This document shows positions 1-4,496 of a stretch of 5,362 nucleotides of DNA, one piece after another (position 1 is the stretch's first letter; every line of letters starts with the position of its first letter). The stretch spans positions 1 through 5,362 of the forward strand of contig JAGGXT010000264.1 of NCBI GenBank assembly GCA_021162905.1. Reading direction: 5' to 3'. This DNA is from Candidatus Odinarchaeota archaeon (GTDB taxonomy: Archaea > Asgardarchaeota > JAGGXT01). The notes below the pieces were generated by a model. That model had not been told where the DNA came from and did not search any database. It was given only the letters and a program-made list of their open reading frames with translations. The translations under genes were made by a program, and so were the position numbers.

Positions 1-77
1 AAATAATCCAGGTTAAATAGTGATAGAAACTCGCTCCATAAGCGGTTTACCAAGATCATGATATCAGCTCCACACAT
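1..77 (-). CDS. Possible N-terminus of a divergent gene, cut by the left edge
   Basis: On the minus strand an ATG at 77-75 opens a frame that stays free of stops to the window edge (25 codons), reading MCGADIMILVNRLWSEFLSL and onward. About 25 bp before this ATG lies a TATA-like TACTTAAAC (plus-strand 102-110), so a leaderless transcript starting close to the ATG is plausible; such transcripts are common in Crenarchaeota. A second in-frame ATG at 59-57 is preceded by GGAGCTGAT, one mismatch from the archaeal Shine-Dalgarno GGAGGTGAT, though only 3 bp away. I do not recognise the protein. A 25-codon open frame also occurs by chance, so the call rests on the promoter-like spacing and on divergence from the gene at 317. 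Confidence 0.3.
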   Translation of the reverse strand, partial: MCGADIMILVNRLWSEFLSLFNLDY

Positions 78-101
78 AATACTTAGGAATATTTTTCTAA
101 A

Positions 102-110
102 GTTTAAGTA
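102..110 (-). promoter_or_regulatory. TATA-like box for the possible minus-strand gene
   Basis: Read on the minus strand the sequence is TACTTAAAC, a reasonable archaeal TATA element. Its centre is about 28 bp from the ATG at 77, the distance expected for leaderless transcription. It is supported only by spacing and AT content. Confidence 0.25.
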
Positions 111-128
111 TATTCGATTTGCAATAAC

Positions 129-148
129 AACATAATGAGAATTATGTT
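129..148. promoter_or_regulatory. Perfect 20-bp dyad, candidate operator
   Basis: AACATAAT (129-136) and ATTATGTT (141-148) are perfect inverted copies separated by GAGA. The element lies between the possible minus-strand promoter (TATA at 102-110) and the rightward promoters of the phosphatase-like gene. An 8-bp half-site with a short spacer suits a dimeric helix-turn-helix regulator of the MarR, ArsR or Lrp kind. As RNA it would form an 8-bp hairpin with a GNRA-type loop, but nothing shows it is transcribed. The symmetry is seen directly; the operator role is inferred. Confidence 0.4.
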
Positions 149-152
149 TCGC

Positions 153-172
153 TTCCGACGTGAAAATCGGAA
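153..172. repeat. Short inverted repeat next to the dyad
   Basis: TTCCGA (153-158) and TCGGAA (167-172) are perfect inverted copies around an 8-base spacer (CGTGAAAA). It begins 5 bp after the 20-bp dyad, so two symmetric elements stand in tandem. It is more GC-rich than its surroundings. It could be a second protein-binding site or part of a small transcript; no T-run follows it, so it does not look like a terminator. Confidence 0.35.
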
Positions 173-207
173 AACACAAAAAATACAAAATTAACTTTCA
201 AATAAAG

Positions 208-216
208 CTTTAAAAA
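208..216 (+). promoter_or_regulatory. Upstream TATA-like box before the phosphatase-like gene
   Basis: CTTTAAAAA is a good TATA match. Transcription would start near 238, giving a leader of about 80 bases to the preferred ATG at 317, or about 30 to a TTG at 269. It is an alternative or additional promoter to the one at 257-265. Confidence 0.25.
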
Positions 217-248
217 TATCAAAAAAGCCTAAACTATAAAAATTAAAG

Positions 249-265
249 AAAGAAAAGTTTAAAAT
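249..265 (+). promoter_or_regulatory. Likely BRE/TATA promoter of the phosphatase-like gene
   Basis: A purine-rich stretch AAAGAAAA, resembling a BRE (TFB recognition element), runs into GTTTAAAAT, a TATA-like box at 257-265. Start of transcription would fall near 287-290, leaving a leader of about 30 bases that contains the Shine-Dalgarno site at 304-310 before the ATG at 317. A transcript starting there would exclude the upstream TTG at 269. Confidence 0.45.
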
Positions 266-303
266 GCTTTGGAAGAACTATTGAAAACGATTTCCAAAAA
301 GAT

Positions 304-310
304 GGTGATC
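304..310 (+). promoter_or_regulatory. Shine-Dalgarno site that sets the start at 317
   Basis: GGTGATC is fully complementary to the archaeal 16S rRNA 3' end (GAUCACC) and lies 6 bases before ATG 317. Neither the TTG at 269 nor the ATG at 302 has a comparable site, so this decides between three in-frame starts. Confidence 0.6.
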
Positions 311-316
311 TATGAT

Positions 317-1144
317 ATGGCAATTAATTTTGATATTAACGACTACGACTTATTTATTTTTGATGTAGAAGGAGTATTAGTAGAGGACATAGATAACCCA
401 AAAAGATTTGAAGATGCCTACAGGTTCATGACGTATCTTAAGAATGAGAAAAAACAATTCGTTTGCTTGTCAAATATAGGTCGGAAATCTCATAGATATA
501 TCTATGAAAATCTAAAGAAATTAGGATTTCCAGTAACACCAGAGAACATTTTTTCTGCTGGAAGACTTGCAACACTGTACTTCAAGGAGAATGGTTATGA
601 GAATGCTCGAATATATTTAATTTCCGAAGGTGGTGTCTTAGAAGACTTCTTAAGAGCTGGATTAAATATTGTTAGCAATCCTCCTGTTGACTTTGTCGTG
701 GTTGCTATGGATAGAGGGCTAACATATCAGAAACTTAATTTTGCTGCTAGAATGCTGTTAGAGGGGGCTAAACTTATTGGTGTTGGAGGAGGATTCATAG
801 TAGAGGGGACATATTTAGGTGAAAAAGGAAAATTCTTAGGCGAAGAAGCTTTTGTTTATATGCTCAGCAAAGCAACATCCATTAAACCAATCATGATAGG
901 CAAACCTCATAAAATAATATTTGATATAATTCTTTCATCATATCAAGTCGATAGGAGTAAAGTTATAATAATTGGTGATAAGCTGGAAACCGATATAAAA
1001 GGAGGAAAGAAAGCTGGAATACACACAATGTTGATAAATAGAGGAAGATATGGCAAGGAGATATTAGATAAACTTGATGACAATGAACGTCCTGATTTTA
1101 CTATAAACTCTTTCGATGATATATTTACAACCTCGAAAGATTGA
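317..1144 (+). CDS. NagD-like HAD-superfamily (class IIA) phosphatase-fold protein with altered DxD motif
   Basis: A predicted cytosolic hydrolase of the HAD superfamily, class IIA (NagD, p-nitrophenyl phosphatase and phosphoglycolate phosphatase relatives), 275 residues, close to the usual family length. Motif I is LFIFDVEGVLVE with the nucleophile D16; motif II is LSN around S52; motif III is IGKP with K196; motif IV is IIGDKLETD with D221 and D226, the typical NagD-type ending. The C2-type cap lies between motifs II and III (about 65-190). Two departures: the second Asp of motif I, normally the general acid/base, is Glu (E18), and the cap reads GVGGGFIVEG where relatives usually carry an N-P-D segment. 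Substrate and even activity are therefore uncertain. The frame extends up to TTG 269, but a perfect GGTGATC site favours ATG 317, and the conserved domain starts right there. It appears monocistronic, with its own promoter and about 180 bp before the next gene. Confidence 0.88.
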   Translation: MAINFDINDYDLFIFDVEGVLVEDIDNPKRFEDAYRFMTYLKNEKKQFVCLSNIGRKSHRYIYENLKKLGFPVTPENIFSAGRLATLYFKENGYENARIYLISEGGVLEDFLRAGLNIVSNPPVDFVVVAMDRGLTYQKLNFAARMLLEGAKLIGVGGGFIVEGTYLGEKGKFLGEEAFVYMLSKATSIKPIMIGKPHKIIFDIILSSYQVDRSKVIIIGDKLETDIKGGKKAGIHTMLINRGRYGKEILDKLDDNERPDFTINSFDDIFTTSKD

Positions 1145-1184
1145 TAATTTGCTAATATATAATTCATCATCATTAAATTCTTAT

Positions 1185-1217
1185 CTAACAAGGTTAGCAC
1201 ATGCATTTCGCACATGT
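1185..1217. repeat. Small inverted and direct repeats in the gap after the phosphatase-like gene
   Basis: CTAAC-AAG-GTTAG (1185-1197) is a 5-bp inverted repeat with a 3-base loop. It is followed by GCACATG twice (1197-1203 and 1210-1216), whose ACATG/CATGT halves can also pair. The stems are short and no T-run follows immediately, so a role as terminator or RNA is not established. The rest of the 180-bp gap holds only the elements near 1267-1317. Confidence 0.25.
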
Positions 1218-1266
1218 ACGATCTATCGCTATCCTCTTTTAAGTTAACCTTCCTGATGTTACTAAT

Positions 1267-1285
1267 AAAGTTTATTAATATTAAT
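1267..1285 (+). promoter_or_regulatory. TATA-like box overlapping a 12-bp palindrome
   Basis: AAAGTTTATTAATA contains a TATA-like element (about 1270-1278) with a purine-rich lead. It would place the transcript start near 1300-1305, giving a leader of about 20 bases that includes the GGTG site at 1314-1317. ATTAATATTAAT (1274-1285) is a perfect palindrome overlapping this box, where a bound repressor would block TBP. AT-rich palindromes arise easily by chance. Confidence 0.3.
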
Positions 1286-1300
1286 TTTTGTATTTTTTTT
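1285..1300 (+). terminator. T-rich tract, possible archaeal terminator for the phosphatase-like gene
   Basis: TTTTT (1285-1289) and eight Ts (1293-1300) form a strongly T-rich plus-strand tract 140-155 bp beyond the phosphatase-like stop codon. Archaeal RNA polymerase terminates at T-runs without needing a hairpin. It ends about where the next gene's transcript would begin, so it could separate the two units. Confidence 0.35.
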
Positions 1301-1324
1301 AGGAGTACGAAAAGGTGTAAAGCT

Positions 1325-1750
1325 ATGGAGATACTGAACTCCAGAGAGGGCGTAATACATCTTGATGATGGCACAATTCTTAAACTAAAAATTGAAATCG
1401 TTGACATCCGTGAATTGGGATTTTCACCCTTTGGAGGTGTTAACATAGTAGTAAAACCAATGGGAGGTATCGCTACAAAAGAAGTGCCATCTAAACTAAA
1501 GCAACAAGTGAAGAATAGACCCTTGATACCACCTATAGAACCTCAAGATGGTTGGGAATTAGTAGGAATAAAACAACAAGAGGAGGCAACTCATGAGGGA
1601 TTAATTACTACATCTAAGGGTAAGTTTATTGTAAAAGTCAGAGCCGAAGTTCTTATGGTAGCAAGAAATCTTCTCTACAAAACAATAACTGATGAGCCCA
1701 TTTATCGAGCAATGTGGATATATAAGGTATCCTGGATACCAGCTAAATAG
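1325..1750 (+). CDS. Unrecognised 141-residue protein, first gene of the PaREP1 pair
   Basis: I cannot assign a function. The protein (141 residues) has alternating hydrophobic stretches typical of a mainly beta fold: VIHLDDGTILKLKIEIVDI (10-28), VNIVVKPMGG (39-48), GKFIVKVRAEVLMVA (99-113) and IYRAMWIYKVSWIPAK (126-141). A proline-rich linker (RPLIPPIEPQDGW, 65-77) splits it into two halves. There is no signal peptide, membrane helix or cysteine pair, so it is probably cytosolic. The frame is open back to ATG 1214, but the start at 1325 is preferred: GGTG at 1314-1317 lies 7 bases upstream, and the extra 37 residues would be a low-complexity hydrophobic stretch encoded across the T-rich tract and promoter-like DNA. 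Only 9 bp separate its stop from the PaREP1 gene, so the two are almost certainly cotranscribed. Confidence 0.75.
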   Translation: MEILNSREGVIHLDDGTILKLKIEIVDIRELGFSPFGGVNIVVKPMGGIATKEVPSKLKQQVKNRPLIPPIEPQDGWELVGIKQQEEATHEGLITTSKGKFIVKVRAEVLMVARNLLYKTITDEPIYRAMWIYKVSWIPAK

Positions 1751-1755
1751 GTGGT
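1749..1755 (+). promoter_or_regulatory. Shine-Dalgarno site of the PaREP1 gene, overlapping the previous stop
   Basis: AGGTGGT overlaps the TAG stop of the preceding gene and lies 4 bases before ATG 1760 and 7 before ATG 1763. It includes the in-frame GTG at 1751, which is therefore more likely part of the ribosome site than the start codon. The overlap suggests translational coupling. Confidence 0.5.
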
Positions 1756-1759
1756 ATTA

Positions 1760-2320
1760 ATGATGAAAACAAATAACATGTATTCTGTAAGCACTTTTGG
1801 AAAAATTGGTGATACGACTGTTGTATCTATTTTTTATCAAAATCAAAAGCTTGCAAGACTATCAACGTCTTCTCTTGATGCTTTAATAGAGGATGCTAAT
1901 AAATTATTTGAAGCACATAATTACATTCAGGCATGTGAGAAATATTATAAGGTAATGGAGGAAATTATTAAAAAGCTGGCTGAACTATATCAAAGTTCTA
2001 ATGAAAAAATTAGTAAAATTATTGAAAAAGTAAAAAATTCTGGATTTTGGTATACGCGACTTCTTGAACAAGCAGCATTAGAAATTTCAAAGCTGTTTAA
2101 AGAAAAGGGATTAGACAAGGATTTACCTTTTTATGATGCATGGGAAGACGCTCTACGGTTGCATAGAGACTGCTTTCACGAACAAATACTTACTCCAGAA
2201 TCCATTGAGGAGAAAAAGAAAAAAATTATGATTGTTTATACAAGAATTAAAGAAATCCTCACAAAAACAGATGAGCAATACCTCATTATGTACGATCAGG
2301 GAGATAATAGTAGTTATTAA
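1760..2320 (+). CDS. PaREP1/PaREP8-family protein
   Basis: A helical, cytosolic protein of the PaREP1/PaREP8 family, known from multi-copy genes in Pyrobaculum and other Crenarchaeota; its biochemical role is not established. Family features visible here are the helix with ALIEDANKLFEAHNYIQACEKYYKVMEEIIKKL (about 41-73), where the family has a two-helix unit holding an A-E-K pattern, the following amphipathic helices, and the motif AWEDALRLHRDCFHE (127-141), matching the family's aromatic LHxxxFHE-type segment. R133 and H140 form Rx6H, the spacing of the HEPN ribonuclease motif; that link is my inference. Residues 1-37, including a small beta-like stretch (TTVVSIFYQNQKLARL), precede the helical domain. 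The open frame begins at GTG 1751, but AGGTGGT points to ATG 1760 or 1763. It is the second gene of a pair with the unrecognised protein 9 bp upstream. Confidence 0.8.
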   Translation: MMKTNNMYSVSTFGKIGDTTVVSIFYQNQKLARLSTSSLDALIEDANKLFEAHNYIQACEKYYKVMEEIIKKLAELYQSSNEKISKIIEKVKNSGFWYTRLLEQAALEISKLFKEKGLDKDLPFYDAWEDALRLHRDCFHEQILTPESIEEKKKKIMIVYTRIKEILTKTDEQYLIMYDQGDNSSY

Positions 2321-2337
2321 TCAATGCATCCTATAAG

Positions 2338-2370
2338 CTATAAATAGATGATATAGTGTACGTATAAAGA
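2338..2370 (+). promoter_or_regulatory. Two TATA-like boxes in the gap before the P-loop ATPase gene
   Basis: CTATAAATA (2338-2346) and GTATAAAGA (2362-2370) both resemble archaeal TATA boxes and would start transcripts near 2368 and 2392, both ahead of ATG 2410. With a third box at 2400-2408 they leave the actual promoter undecided, but together they indicate that the ATPase gene is transcribed separately from the PaREP1 pair. Confidence 0.3.
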
Positions 2371-2399
2371 TATTATCGGTAGTGCGAGTAAGGATACTG

Positions 2400-2408
2400 T
2401 TTATAAAT
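2400..2408 (+). promoter_or_regulatory. TATA-like box TTTATAAAT close to the P-loop ATPase start
   Basis: TTTATAAAT is the closest of the three boxes to consensus. It would start transcription near 2430, giving a nearly leaderless mRNA beginning at ATG 2437 and excluding ATG 2410. No Shine-Dalgarno site precedes either ATG, which fits leaderless translation. Confidence 0.35.
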
Positions 2409-2409
2409 T

Positions 2410-3432
2410 ATGGTGTTTGGCTTGATTACCGAAACTATGGTTTTCTCAAGTAGATCATTTAGGAGGTTTTTCCAATCAGAGACAACAGAGTTAAAGGGTA
2501 TTTATGAATCTTCTTTATTTTCTGAAAAATTATTCGTTGAACGGGAAAATGTAAAAGAATCATTTGAAAGATTTCTCTTAATGAGCGAAAGTGAAAAAAT
2601 AAAATTACCAAGAAATATTTATCTCTTGGTTGGATGTAAAGGGTCAGGAAAAACATGGAGCTTAGTTAGATTATCAACGCTACTTGAGCAAAAAGGAAAA
2701 AATGTTCTTTTTTTATTACTTAGAGATAAATTTTGGGAGCCTTTCATATCAGCATTTAAAGTAAGTACTCTTAAAGATTTAAGAGACACAATCTTAGATT
2801 TATATGAAAATACAGGCACCATAACATACGTTTTTCTTGATTCTATTGATTCCCTTAGCGAAATCGAGACTAAAAAGCTATTTCAAGTCGTAAAACAACT
2901 CGGAGGCATTAAGGGAGTCTCATTTATTCTTAGTATTCAAAGAGGCGATTTTTGTTTTAATCCAAGATTTTCTGAAAAATATGGAGAGCTTAGGAAGTAT
3001 ATATACCAATTTGAGAGAGAACCTATCACATTAAGACCTATCTCAGCGTTATTAGGTATCTTTAATTGTAGAGAGTTCAGAGAAGCAAAAATGAAATATA
3101 AGATAAGTATTCCTAGTGAATTTCAAGATGTCTTTCGCTATCCATTATTCATGAGGAAAATATATAACAGAGAATACAAGGTATTCAAAACTGCGCACAT
3201 ATATGATTTTCTCGAATTAAGCAACGATTTAAGAAAAGCTCTCCATGAAAGAATTTTATTAATAAAAAATTCAAAAGAAAGAAGAGTCCCACTCAGAGTC
3301 TTTAAGAAGAATCTATCTAAGTCTGTGTTTATTAAGTTGGTAAACTATTGCTTCATTAGAATATTTTTTGAGGATGATGACTTCTACATTACTTTGGAGA
3401 ACTTCTTTTTAGACACCAACTGGAATATTTAA
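2410..3432 (+). CDS. Archaeal P-loop ATPase of the AAA/STAND type
   Basis: A cytosolic P-loop NTPase, 340 residues, resembling the archaeal AAA_16/STAND-like ATPases with an Orc1/Cdc6-type layout. Residues 40-56 (KLFVERENVKESFERFL) match the 'F-x-G-R-E' lead-in of such proteins. Walker A is VGCKGSGKT (74-82, K81), Walker B is YVFLDSIDSLS (140-150, D144 and D147), a sensor-1-like strand follows at VSFILSIQRGDF (170-181), and RYPLFMRKI (243-251) sits where relatives have a Pro-containing lid motif. The last 70 residues, basic and then FIRIFFEDDDFYITL, could be a winged helix. No effector domain is fused, and no partner gene is evident. The role is unknown: such ATPases act in signalling, DNA handling or defence. 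The first ATG is used here, but ATG 2437 (331 residues) is equally plausible because the best TATA box (2400-2408) would start the mRNA between the two. Confidence 0.8.
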   Translation: MVFGLITETMVFSSRSFRRFFQSETTELKGIYESSLFSEKLFVERENVKESFERFLLMSESEKIKLPRNIYLLVGCKGSGKTWSLVRLSTLLEQKGKNVLFLLLRDKFWEPFISAFKVSTLKDLRDTILDLYENTGTITYVFLDSIDSLSEIETKKLFQVVKQLGGIKGVSFILSIQRGDFCFNPRFSEKYGELRKYIYQFEREPITLRPISALLGIFNCREFREAKMKYKISIPSEFQDVFRYPLFMRKIYNREYKVFKTAHIYDFLELSNDLRKALHERILLIKNSKERRVPLRVFKKNLSKSVFIKLVNYCFIRIFFEDDDFYITLENFFLDTNWNI

Positions 3433-3443
3433 AAATAGGTATA

Positions 3444-3449
3444 TTTTTT
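3444..3449 (+). terminator. Short T-run after the P-loop ATPase gene
   Basis: Six Ts (TATTTTTTACG context) lie 12 bp after the ATPase stop. An archaeal T-run terminator is possible, but the run is short and no second run follows. Confidence 0.25.
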
Positions 3450-3483
3450 ACGGCTTCATTCTTCTTATGCACCTAACGTAATG

Positions 3484-3492
3484 TAATTATAG
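3484..3492 (+). promoter_or_regulatory. TATA-like box of the ABC transporter operon
   Basis: TAATTATAG lies about 40 bp before TTG 3528 and would start a transcript near 3514, giving a short leader that still contains the GGTGA ribosome site at 3518-3522. Sequence match to a TATA box is moderate. Confidence 0.25.
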
Positions 3493-3517
3493 GAAAAACA
3501 ATAAGGTTATCTTAAAA

Positions 3518-3522
3518 GGTGA
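3518..3522 (+). promoter_or_regulatory. Shine-Dalgarno site that favours TTG 3528
   Basis: AAAGGTGAG contains GGTGA, complementary to the archaeal 16S 3' end, with 5 bases to TTG 3528. The in-frame GTG at 3519 is part of this same site, so it is less likely to be the start codon. Confidence 0.5.
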
Positions 3523-3527
3523 GTGGA

Positions 3528-4496
3528 TTGAGTGACGAGAAGAATTATGTAATTGAGACCATAGAACTTACTAAGTTCTTCGGTTCTAAGAATGTCGTTT
3601 ATAACTTAAATTTGAAGGTTCCTAAAAATACCATTTTTGGCTTTTTAGGGCCTAATGGTGCAGGAAAATCTACAACTATAAAATTAATTTTAGGATTACT
3701 AAGACCCACTTTTGGGGAGGCGAGGGTGTTTGGGCTGGATTCTACCCTTTTCCATAGAGAAATCATGAAAAAAGTGGGTTATCAGCCAGAAAAACCAATT
3801 GCTTATGAAAATTTAACAGCATTTAACTTTCTTAAATTTATGGCAAGACTATATGGATATTCACCGAATGTCGCTACAGAAAAAGCTAGGGAATGTCTAG
3901 ACTTTGTTGGTCTGGGGAAATTGGCATTTACGATAATTAAGAATTTTTCTGCTGGTCAGAAGCAAAGACTCTCGCTTGCTCAAGCATTAATAAACGAACC
4001 TGAGTTGCTTATTTTAGATGAGCCTACCTCGAACTTGGATCCTCTTGGCAGAATAGAAATAATGGACAAGATAAAAGAGTTAGTTAAAGAAAAAAACGTA
4101 ACTATTTTCATTTCATCACACATTCTGCCTGAAATAGAGAGAATCTGCGACCATGTTGCTATTATAAATAATGGTAGGCTTGTAATTCAGGGGAAAATTT
4201 CGGATTTGGTTAAAGATGTAAAGGATACAGTTTATGTGGTTGTTGCTTCAGAAACTGAGAAATTAAAAGATTCTGTAGAGACTCTCGGCTATGTTAAGGA
4301 TGTGTATGTAAGAGACGATGCTGTTTATATCTCCATCGATTTAAATGATGCCGATAGACTTTGGAAAGATATCCCAAAAATAATTACAACATTAAATATT
4401 GAACTAAGAGAGTTCCGACCTTTAAGAAGCTCATTGGAGAAGAGTTTTATTGATGCACTGGGGGTTAAGACCCTTGGCGAAGAATTTATCCTTTAA
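3528..4496 (+). CDS. ABC transporter ATP-binding protein, ABC-2 export type
   Basis: The cytoplasmic ATPase of an ABC-2-type exporter, 322 residues from TTG 3528. Motifs are complete: Walker A GPNGAGKST (41-49, K47), signature SAGQKQR (141-147), Walker B LLILDEP (160-166, D164 and E165), D-loop SNLD (168-171) and H-loop histidine H198 in FISSH. The Q-loop segment reads GYQPEKP, with Glu at the usual Gln position and a Gln two places earlier, a variation also seen in other exporters of this group. The stretch after about residue 230 is the C-terminal domain typical of these ATPases, closing with SSLEKSFIDALG, the family's 'SLEDxFL' motif. It overlaps the permease gene by 44 bp, so it is made with it. 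The substrate cannot be told from the sequence: drugs, peptides, lipids or copper-linked cargo are all known for this class. TTG 3528 is preferred over GTG 3519 because the GGTGA site covers the latter. Confidence 0.92.
   Translation: MSDEKNYVIETIELTKFFGSKNVVYNLNLKVPKNTIFGFLGPNGAGKSTTIKLILGLLRPTFGEARVFGLDSTLFHREIMKKVGYQPEKPIAYENLTAFNFLKFMARLYGYSPNVATEKARECLDFVGLGKLAFTIIKNFSAGQKQRLSLAQALINEPELLILDEPTSNLDPLGRIEIMDKIKELVKEKNVTIFISSHILPEIERICDHVAIINNGRLVIQGKISDLVKDVKDTVYVVVASETEKLKDSVETLGYVKDVYVRDDAVYISIDLNDADRLWKDIPKIITTLNIELREFRPLRSSLEKSFIDALGVKTLGEEFIL

Noticed and set aside
1141..1151. TTGATAATTTG repeated at 4661-4671
   Set aside because: An 11-base match in AT-rich DNA of this length is expected by chance, and the copies sit in unrelated contexts, one inside a gene.
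1164..1173. A C-box-like ATGATGA on the minus strand, suggesting a C/D guide RNA
   Set aside because: No CTGA D or D' box follows within the expected 60 or so bases.
1188..1196. ACAAGGTTA-like words near 1188, 3499 and 5345 as a possible dispersed repeat
   Set aside because: The matches are 9-10 bases with different flanks and one lies at a coding start; no element structure supports them.
1214..1324. An N-terminal extension of the unknown protein from ATG 1214, resembling a membrane helix
   Set aside because: The hydrophobic residues come from the T-rich tract and promoter-like DNA; a GGTG site marks ATG 1325 instead.
943..1446. A long minus-strand open frame across the phosphatase-like 3' end and the following gap
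   Set aside because: It is antisense to two better-supported genes, is rich in Ser, Leu and Ile as expected for the complement of AT-rich coding DNA, and has no recognisable domain.
2459..2822. Two short minus-strand open frames inside the P-loop ATPase gene
   Set aside because: Both are antisense to the region coding the ATPase N-terminus and Walker motifs, with no promoter or ribosome site of their own seen.
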